Shown: piece after piece, positions 63,744 to 64,000 of the stretch
Layout of the letters: each line of letters begins with the position of its first letter
How positions within the stretch are numbered: the first letter of the stretch is position 1
Source of the DNA: Nocardioides psychrotolerans
GTDB taxonomy: Bacteria; Actinomycetota; Actinomycetes; Propionibacteriales; Nocardioidaceae
Direction: 5' to 3'
Assembly: GCF_900113685.1 (NCBI RefSeq)
Contig: NZ_FOQG01000006.1
Span: 124,001-188,000 of the forward strand
Length of the DNA: 64,000 nt
Position numbers and translations under genes: made by a program
The notes under the pieces: generated by a model
The model's input: only the letters and a program-made list of their open reading frames with translations
Told to the model about the DNA's origin: nothing
Databases searched by the model: none

Positions 63744-63943
63744 AGATCGAGGTGGACCGTGACAGGTGCGAGGGGCTCGGTATGTGCGAGGCCATGGCCC
63801 ACCACTACTTCGAGGTCACGGAGACCGCGGACGGCGACGAGGTCATGTCGGTGCTCGACGACTCCCCGCCGGAGTCCGACCGGGCCCAGGTGTTCGCCGC
63901 CGTCCAGGCCTGCCCCGTCCTGGCGCTGACGCTCACGGGCTGA
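63740..63943 (+). CDS. Ferredoxin, 3Fe-4S type
   Basis: 67 residues starting at GTG that overlaps the alkB stop (GTGA). VDRDRCEGLGMCEAMAHHYF and ACPVLALTL give the pattern CxxxxxC...CP of single 3Fe-4S-cluster ferredoxins that usually serve cytochrome P450s. Its coupling to alkB-rubredoxin suggests it feeds the same or a companion hydroxylase. A separate reductase is not in the window. Confidence 0.88.
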   Translation: MKIEVDRDRCEGLGMCEAMAHHYFEVTETADGDEVMSVLDDSPPESDRAQVFAAVQACPVLALTLTG

Positions 63944-63960
63944 TGGTTACGCTGCTGGAC

Positions 63961-64000
63961 GTGAGCCTGCCGCCCGTCGAGACCATGCGTGAGCGTGTGG
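63961..64000 (+). CDS. Start of an unidentified gene (cut by window end)
   Basis: GTG at 63961 opens VSLPPVETMRERV to the window edge. A TetR-type regulator or ferredoxin reductase would suit the alk operon, but 13 residues do not decide. Confidence 0.3.
   Translation, partial: MSLPPVETMRERV

Overview
The window looks like the origin-proximal region of a high-GC actinomycete chromosome, most likely Nocardioides or a close relative (Nocardioidaceae, Propionibacteriales). Reasons: the dnaN-gnd-recF-dciA-gyrB-gyrA-DUF3566-tRNA-Ile-DLW39-tRNA-Ala order, the FHA/PstP/RodA/PbpA/PknA/PknB envelope operon followed by DUF881 and crgA, very frequent GTG starts, and an alkane hydroxylase with a fused rubredoxin, an architecture known from Nocardioides and Dietzia. 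The species is an inference.

Layout. 1-10.1 kb: replication core (3' part of dnaN to gyrA) and two tRNAs. 10.1-14.5 kb: a variable segment beside tRNA-Ala with a possible nuclease, an HTH regulator with a 5'-truncated nucleotidyltransferase partner, a pRiA4b ORF-3 family gene, and remnants of a sigma factor and its neighbour. 14.5-27.7 kb: App1-like phosphatase, lipoprotein, an MBL/fatty-acid-hydroxylase/GntR operon with two palindromic operators, a MoxR-DUF58-transglutaminase-like operon, SURF1, patatin and an acyltransferase. 27.9-31.1 kb: cyclophilin, rhomboid, a DnaA-box cluster, a duplicated CrgA and DUF881. 31.3-40.1 kb: the seven-gene Ser/Thr kinase and peptidoglycan operon. 40.2-44.0 kb: tRNA-Leu and a 1140-aa secreted repeat protein. 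44.2-49.5 kb: membrane and FAD enzymes. 49.6-51.0 kb: a decayed two-component system. 51.6-61.6 kb: redox and small-molecule genes, a toxin-antitoxin locus with a broken toxin, an MMPL exporter with a TetR regulator, and malic enzyme. 61.8-64.0 kb: a GRAM-like protein and the alkB-rubredoxin/ferredoxin operon with its promoter and operator.

How the genes work together. The kinase operon couples peptidoglycan synthesis (RodA, PbpA) to phospho-signalling (PknA, PknB, PstP, FhaA, FhaB). The MoxR-DUF58-transglutaminase genes probably form one envelope-associated complex. The alkB operon supplies both the hydroxylase and its electron carriers.

Most unusual structures: (i) two tandem 29-codon micro-ORFs made by an 86-bp duplication and chained by GTGA overlaps between DUF58 and the transglutaminase-like gene; (ii) a compact DnaA-box cluster about 29 kb from dnaN; (iii) a transglutaminase-like protein lacking its catalytic triad; (iv) a CrgA with an internal duplication; (v) several toxin or regulator genes broken by single-base shifts or deletions beside intact partners; (vi) a recurrent palindromic decamer GTCGTACGAC. 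All domain calls are from reading the protein sequence; no database search was run.
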